Assembly (NCBI RefSeq): GCF_030272615.1
Contig: NC_081415.1
Location: 376,541,392-376,605,391 of the forward strand
Direction: 5' to 3'
Length of the DNA stretch: 64,000 nt
Source: Cryptomeria japonica
Lineage: Eukaryota; Streptophyta; Pinopsida; Cupressales; Cupressaceae
Below, piece after piece: positions 58,039-64,000 of the stretch (its first letter is position 1; the number at the start of each line of letters is the position of its first letter). The translations under genes and the position numbers were made by a program. The notes beneath the pieces were generated by a model that was not told where the DNA came from, made no database searches, and saw only the letters and a list, made by a program, of their open reading frames with translations.

Positions 58039-59111
58039 ATGGAAAATTTAAGAAAACAATTGGAAACAACTCTTTCAGACTATGATGTAGAAAAGTTGAA
58101 GAATATAAAACTTGAAGATGATTTGAAGGTTGCATAGGAAATCATTCAGGGACTTCAAGGAAATATCACTATTGCTAGGAACAAAAGAAGAGAAATTTAT
58201 GAGAAGATGCAAAGTGATGATGATGAAAAAGAAACTCTTAATGACCTTGTGAACAAACTGAGACAAGAAAATAGTACAATGAAAAATGAAATGCAAGATA
58301 TAACTATGAGGTTTCGCAAAGACATTGAAGACCAAAAGAAGAATGAAGATGACTTGGATAGAAGAATTAATGATGTTGCAAATGAAAATCTAAGACTTAG
58401 TCATAAAAATGATATGTTGAAAACAGATATAATCCACTTGGAGCATGACAAAACTGAACTCATGAGACAGAAACATTTCTTAGAAAATGAGTTGGCTACT
58501 GCAAATCAACACAAGGAGAAATTCAAGAAAAGCTCAAAGGAACTAATGCTATGTTGAAAAATTAGAAACCTAATGGAGACACAAATGGCCTTGACTTTGA
58601 AGTTGGTGAAAGCTCTAGCACTGCAAACAAACATGATCACAACAAACTAGTAAGACAACCTAATGCCTACAAATTTAATGGAAAATGCTTTAATTATAAC
58701 AAGTATGGTCATAGAGAAAATCAATGTAGATCTCGAAACTATCAGAACACCAATGCACCCACTGGTCAATGTTCTAAATGCAATAAAGTTGGTCATAACT
58801 CAGAAAATTGCAGAATGAATGTAAGATGTTATGTTTGTGGAAGATTTGGACACTTATCTAATCAATAGAGAACACATACTAGCATAAGATATGGAAAAGC
58901 TATTCAGAAAAACAATGTGACTTGTTATGCTTGTAACAAGATTGGACATATTGCAAAATTTTATAGAAGTAAGGCATCACCGACAAATAACAAAGGACCT
59001 AGTTTGAAGGGTAAAGAAAAGGTTGAAGAAGTAAAACAAGAATTTTCAAAACAATGGATCAGAAAGTCAGATATGAATGTTAGTGAAGCTATTCCTTCAT
59101 CGGTAGAATAG
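58039..59111 (+). pseudogene. gag: gag-like protein of element G: coiled coil plus four zinc knuckles
   Basis: ATG 58039 opens a strongly heptad-patterned, Lys/Glu/Asn-rich coiled coil of about 170 residues (one TAG at 58135), ending near 58557. After a frame change the nucleocapsid part has four CCHC knuckles: CFNYNKYGHRENQC (58686; second Cys is Tyr), CSKCNKVGHNSENC (58773, intact), CYVCGRFGHLSNQ followed by TAG (58830), and CYACNKIGHIAKFY (58923; last Cys is Tyr). A basic tail ends at 59109. Four knuckles are more than the one or two usual for copia Gag. The product would bind RNA and self-assemble; this copy cannot. Confidence 0.75.
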
Positions 59112-59449
59112 AGTATCACTCCACCGGTAGGAGATTATTCATCTAACTGAAAAGAAACCTTTTGGGGATATGGCAACAAATTGAAAAACATGCTAATTTA
59201 CCCTCGGTTGATGGTGAGAAGTTGAAAATTTTCTTTACCGGCAGATATGTTAAGTTTGACTTAACTAACAAACATTAAATATGGTAGTTAGAGGAAATGA
59301 CATTATAAAGAAAATATTTTGGCTCTCTCATTCATCGAGCATTCAAACTTCCTTATAACGCAAAAATACCGAGCGAAGGTATCCATAGTGAAAATGAAGC
59401 AAATCATTCAAGCACTCATACCTAAAGGCAGATTAAGGTATTTATATCA
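59112..59449 (+). other. Spacer between the two ORFs of element G
   Basis: Short readable stretches (such as IEKHANLPSVDGEKLKIFF in one frame at about 59175) suggest that it once coded, but stops are dense. No known domain, and no copia protease motif, where protease and integrase would be expected. Confidence 0.4.
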
Positions 59450-62400
59450 ATGGCTTCCTCCTCTGCACCTGAATTCAATGCAAACCCTACTGTAATTGAA
59501 GTTGTTAAGCACCCTAGACCCGTATTTAAGATTATTCCCAAAATTGCGAAGAAAGATGATACCCTAGGAGCATTCTCAAAAATACCTAAAGGAGTTGCTT
59601 ATGTTGAGGATACTAGAATCTACATACATGCTCATATAGAAGAACTAGGAGATGATAAAATTAAGAATATGTACAGGATTGTTATATGTGATGAAAATGG
59701 AAATGTTAAACCGGGACATAAGATAGTTGAAACCCTAGGTTTTGTGGAGATTCTTAGTATTCCTGATTTTCCAAAGGATGTTATAAGGATTGTGCTAAGT
59801 GGAGTTCATGGGGAGTTCTTTTGGTTGGATTCAATTCATAAGATAACTAAAGAGGCAGTTAGGGTAGTGACAGGCTTACCTTCCACTGGTAGCAGGCCTG
59901 ATAAGACTAAAAAGGTTCCAAATGACACTGTAATTACCCTAACCGGTACAACCTTTGACAAGAGATCCTTGAGAGTAAATGATGTTAAGGATATCAACGT
60001 AAGGTTCATAAGGATAATTCTTGGATACAAGGTTACACATGCCAACAGATTAAACTATGTCTCCAGCTTATGTATCAAAACTGCTTATGACCTGGTAAAC
60101 AACAATGCAAAAATTGACATATGTGAATGGTTGAAGGATGAACTGTTAGACAACCTAAAGAAAATAAAAGGTGATAAGAAAGGTACATTCAGATTTGGCA
60201 ATCCACTTGTATGTTTATTGTTATATATTACCAAGCAAGTTCCCGGTATTGGTAGAAAGATTTTGGTTTTGACATAATGGTAGGAAAACAACTTCTAAAC
60301 ATACTTAACAACATGGGAGATGACAGAGAAAAGAACATAAATGAACATTTTCAAACACTGAAGGCTAGAATGAAAATTAGAGAAAGGCCATCTCAATCTA
60401 TGGTAGATAAATATCAAAAGGAGATATGCTTTTTGATAAAGAAAGATGAAATTTGGATGGAGGCATTGGTTTCGAGAACTATTTGGGTTACACAAATGGG
60501 ATGTGAGGTAGATGAGAACATAATTGAAACTTATGCAAAAGCACTTCTAGAAGCCCCTAAAGAACCAACTAAAGAAATATTTGGTAATGCTGAAACAATT
60601 GAAAGCAAAGTTCAATCTTAGAAAAGAATAAAGAAAACTGAACAAATAGTTAGAAAAGGAACAAGATAGGCTAAAGCTATCAAAGAGGATATATTAAAGA
60701 AAATTGGTATTAAGGAAAGTGACTTGAAAGGACTACAACCGGAAACACATCTTTCACTACACATCTTTCACTGGTTGCTACCTCCTCTGACAGTGAAATA
60801 CCAATAGAATTTAAAAGGGTAGTAAGGAAAAGGAAAACCTAACTGGTACCTACTCCTAGACCTAAGAGAACTAGACGGAAACAACAGGCAGTTAGGCCTC
60901 TGGCAAGGAAGTTGACACCAAAGAAGAGGAAACAAAAACATTTTGTTCCTCCACTTGACAAACTTTTGAGTGAGATAACTGAAGATGGGAAATTGTCAAA
61001 TTATCAGCAAGTTGTATAACACACTTTCGAATGATGAAAAAACAAGTATAGAAAATAGTGTTATTTTACATCTTGATATTTATAAGAAATTTTTTATGGA
61101 AGTCGTAGATGATATACCCAATGACTTACAAAATATTAGAAGCTAGAAGGGTAGTAATTGTGGAATTAGATAAAAAGATCAAAATAGAAAAACTACTTGC
61201 AGTTCACCCAGTGAACTCAACTCAAGAGATTGATGAGTTAATTAGTGAGGCTAACCGGATAGTATTCTCAACTGGTCACTGGCATATAGCACTAATGGCA
61301 GGCAGAGTAAATGAAATATCAGAAGAAATTGCAAACAAATGGGATATATTCTTTGTTGACAAGGAGAAAAAAGAAGAGCTTAAGAGACCAAAGACTTTTA
61401 AAGTCTATCAAAAAGAAAAGGATAAGGATAAGGGGAAAGGTAAAGTAGGTGGACCTCCAAGCATAAAGATCATAGACAACTGACCCCCACCTCCTTCTAA
61501 TACTCCACCAGCAAAAGAAACTATGGAGACAACACATGAAGATACAAATCCTGATTCAGAAGTGTTGTACATAATGAATATTGACACACAGGAAGTAAAC
61601 ATTGTGGCTGATAAGAAATCAAGTGAGAAAAGAGATGTGGCAACTGAGCCACCAGTAGAAGACACAACAGTTGAGACAAATGTTGAAGATATAGTTGGCG
61701 ACATTGAAATTGGGAGTGAGCAACCAACTGAGCAGACAATGGATACAGGAAAAGCAAATAGCACTGGTGTACATAATGATGCATCTACTGAGCAACCGAC
61801 AACCAATAGCAATGAAAAATCTGTTGAGATACTAGTTGTAGACATTTCAAGAGTAAGCACAAAAAAACCGGAAGAAAACACAGAGTCGCAAACAGAAAAA
61901 CCGACAGTGGATACCACTAAAAAATCATCAGAGGCACCATCAGAGAAACCATCAGTAGAGAGTACAAAGAAACAGGTAGAGCAATAGGATCATTCAAAGA
62001 TACATTCAGAGACAGTGCCACCGGCTACAACTGAAAAACCTAAACCTTTGGTAGCTAAAATGCAGACACAAACTGACCCTCTAGAGAAAGAGGAAAGAAA
62101 TGCTATTACTGGCACCGACAAATTACAAATTATGAAGGTAGTTGGATAGTCATTCAGAACCTCCATGACTAAATTTAGACCATCTAATGTGACAGAGGTG
62201 TTGCTAGATTCAATTAAGAAAATAACAGATTGTAATGCACTAGCATATAAGGCTATTGATGACACCATACCAATTTTGAAGATGATTGCACCGAAGTGTA
62301 ATATAGAGAATAAAGATTCTTTAGGCCAATTAGACACATTGTCTAAACACATAACTGACAATCTTCTAACAATTGATCAAATCAATGAGGAGAATTTTAG

Positions 62401-62947
62401 AGAGAAAATGAATAAAGAGAAAGAAAAATTCTTTGAGGAGAGAATCAAGAAGAATAAGGAACATATGGATACACTATTACCGGTACTAGGCAAGACAATT
62501 TTGGACTTCAAGAAATTGTACTGAGATACATGCAAAACAAACATTTTGACAGAAGATATAGATAAAGAGATCAACATAGCTCAAAAGGAAATCAATGATA
62601 TTGCTGACAACTTAATAGGTTCATTAGATTCAATATCAGTAGTAGAACAGGAAATTGCAGGATTTGAAGAGAAAATAGAAAAACTTGAAAAAGATAAGGA
62701 AAGGTTAAAATTAAAGGCAAAGGAACTGAAGTGTAGACTAGGTCCTAAACTAGATATCCTCATCTCTTTGAGAAAAGAGATTTCTGAGGCTCTTGTTCCA
62801 GGACTTAAGACACCGGAAGAGAAAAATCACTTTCTCACCAGTACAATCCAAAGGAGTGAAACAACACTAAAAGATAGTAAGAGATTCTACAACAGTCTGA
62901 ATGTTGCCTTGGCAGATTTATATCAGATCGTAACCAACTGGTTATAA
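59450..62947 (+). pseudogene. Large ORF of element G (retroelement ORF / plant mobile-domain-like), in place of pol
   Basis: ATG 59450 (MASSSAPEFNANP) opens 275 uninterrupted codons. A one-base shift near 60255 (GRK then DFGFDIMVGKQLL) moves the frame. It returns to the first frame by 61109 and reads, with scattered stops, to TAA at 62947: about 1,160 codons. Order: N-terminal domain (residues about 60-270) with GVHGEFFWLD, ITKEAVRVVTGLPSTG, TGTTFDKRSLRVNDV, LGYKVTHANRLN and ICEWLKDEL; an acidic Thr/Glu/Pro-rich linker (61490-61990); and a C-terminal coiled coil (EIAGFEEKIEKLEKDKERLK). No catalytic signature is evident. It occupies the place of pol and is the best-preserved member of this ORF type in the window. 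Confidence 0.75.
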
Positions 62948-63180
62948 GGATCTAGATAGGAACTAAACTAAATTGACATTGAATGACAACCTTTATCATT
63001 GATACCAAAGGGGGAGTAGTAGAGGATGAGAAAAAGAAATAAGGATAAGAAAAATGTTTGACAGAAGAGATCATCTGCTCAGGGGGAGCACACAGTTTTG
63101 ATAGTTTTGGTAAGACAGTTTTGCACAACATTTTTTTGGATACACATTTTGGCTTTTTCTTATGAGTGTTGCCATCAATG

Positions 63181-63194
63181 CCAAAGGGGGAGAT
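63181..63194 (+). other. Polypurine tract of element G
   Basis: CCAAAGGGGGAGAT lies directly before the 3' LTR. Two similar purine runs lie upstream (ccaaagggggagtag at about 63005 and cagggggagcac at about 63079). Confidence 0.75.
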
Positions 63195-63967
63195 TGTTGG
63201 AAAATTCACACTCCAATAAGAAATTGTATGTGATTGAAGGTATTGTCATTTATGGCAATCTTACAATCCTATGGCACTGGCAGACATCGACACAGGCACA
63301 GACACTGGCAGCGGCAGCGGCAAGATGTTCACCAGCACCCTAGCCGACAGGATTTTGTCTATTGTATTTTGTATTTATTTGTAAAATCTTTTTGTAAGCC
63401 GACAAGGTGAATTGTAATAAGGCTCATATATAAGTATGAGATCTTATAGAAGATTTGTAGAATAGGAATATGCGAGATGGATAATATGTGTGAATATTAA
63501 GGCAGATTATGGAATAAGGTTTATGATTATTGTAAGAGCTTAAACCGGTACTGAACCTCACATAGCAGATGTTGATCTGAAGCAATACATAACATTGGAT
63601 TTATATAATCCACTTTTATAAGTCAGTGAGACTTCCCTTTTTGTATTTAAGCAGTGAGTTTTAGGCAGTTGGCCTTCCTGCATGTGCAGGCCCCTATTGT
63701 ATCAGTAATATTCACTTATTGGCCAATGAGCGAATATTGTAGGTCACAAATCCCACCAAGGTTTTTCCCACACCGGGTTTCCTCATTAAAAATATTGTGT
63801 TATGGTGTGCTTTCTATGTTGTGTTTGCTAATCTTATTTACTGCATTATTTTTGGTTTACCAGTACACTGTTTTGGAATGCAATTCATTTAATACGTTCA
63901 GAAAATCCATTAACTGGTTAGATACTAATTCACCCCCCCACTCTCAGTATCTTTCATAATCCTAACA
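63195..63967 (+). repeat. 3' LTR of element G
   Basis: 773 bp, starting TGTTGGAAAATTC and ending CCTAACA, co-linear with 57189-57967. It contains the same TATA-like run at about 63426 and a 7-C run at 63933. It is followed by GTTTG, the target duplication. Confidence 0.9.
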
Positions 63968-64000
63968 GTTTGTGTCAAATACAATAAACCTCCAATCATA

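Larger units (their letters stand above)
57189..63967 (+). mobile_element. Element G: non-autonomous LTR element with gag and a captured ORF, no pol
   Basis: LTRs lie at 57189-57967 and 63195-63967, with target duplication GTTTG (57184-57188 and 63968-63972). It has a PBS with TATCAGAGCC next to the 5' LTR and a polypurine tract CCAAAGGGGGAGAT before the 3' LTR. Inside are a gag-like coiled-coil/zinc-knuckle ORF (58039-59111) and a second ORF of about 1,160 codons (59450-62947). No protease, integrase, RT or RNase H motif is present in the 5.2-kb interior, so it must borrow enzymes, presumably from a copia relative such as F. Confidence 0.88.
55168..64000 (-). mobile_element. Element F: Ty1/copia element, 3' part, interrupted by G
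   Basis: In minus orientation the RT/RNase H reading frame enters from the right edge (63973-64000), is cut by element G, resumes at 57188, runs to about 56560, and is followed by a polypurine tract (AAAGGGGGAGAT, complement of 56186-56197) and an LTR (56185-55168). The 5' half is beyond the window. Confidence 0.85.

Noticed and set aside
1-64000. Integrated plant DNA virus (pararetrovirus) or host gene
   Set aside because: No movement protein, coat or viral RT arrangement is present; every RT seen has an LTR or LINE context. No intact host gene with complete frames was found.

Overview
The window looks like a large, repeat-choked seed-plant genome, most likely a gymnosperm (conifer-type). 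The basis is plant-type Ty3/gypsy, Ty1/copia and LINE polyproteins, exons split by GT-AG introns, high A+T content, and old nested insertions that have almost all decayed. The species cannot be named from the sequence. I see no intact host gene, no rRNA or tRNA gene and no CRISPR array.

Layout. (1) 1-7956: 5' half of a minus-strand Tat/Ogre-like Ty3/gypsy element (A) with LTR, PBS, long repeat-bearing leader, gag and retropepsin; pol lies beyond the left edge. (2) 8051-10639: a ten-exon plus-strand pseudogene. It converges with a minus-strand DDE-transposase-like pseudogene (12558-15465), and tandem repeats of 188, 359 and 52 bp lie between them. (3) 15.7-17.8 kb: palindromic TAGCGCGTACGCGCTA repeats on both sides of an 0.8-kb GA tract. 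(4) 18548-19048 and 39351-41805: one plus-strand chromovirus (H), cut inside its RT by a 20.3-kb minus-strand Tat-like element (B, 19049-39350, TSD GGATG). B is itself cut, in its right LTR, by a 4375-bp solo-LTR-like insertion (C, TSD CCAAC). (5) 42.8-48.7 kb: a region (D) carrying an ORF homologous to the one inside the LTRs of B and ending in a related LTR end. (6) 48.9-54.75 kb: an integrase remnant and LTR of another gypsy element (E), with a 5'-truncated LINE in the LTR. (7) 55168-64000: a minus-strand copia element (F) interrupted by a plus-strand non-autonomous LTR element (G, 57189-63967, TSD GTTTG).

Main biological point. Four different retroelement contexts carry a large extra ORF of the plant 'retrotransposon ORF / mobile-domain-like' kind. 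In B, about 1,060 codons lie entirely within the U3 of a 5.4-kb LTR. D carries a homologue. In the LINE, an ORF follows RNase H with an ATGA stop-start overlap. In G, an ORF of about 1,160 codons takes the place of pol. The LINE and G proteins share an HG-x-F-x-LD ... VTG[LM]P signature; the B and D proteins share an NWGD ... IRxYGF ... LP signature. All copies are decayed by stops and frameshifts, so function is inferred from architecture and recurrence. The chromovirus, B and the copia fragment supply the usual autonomous machinery in broken form.
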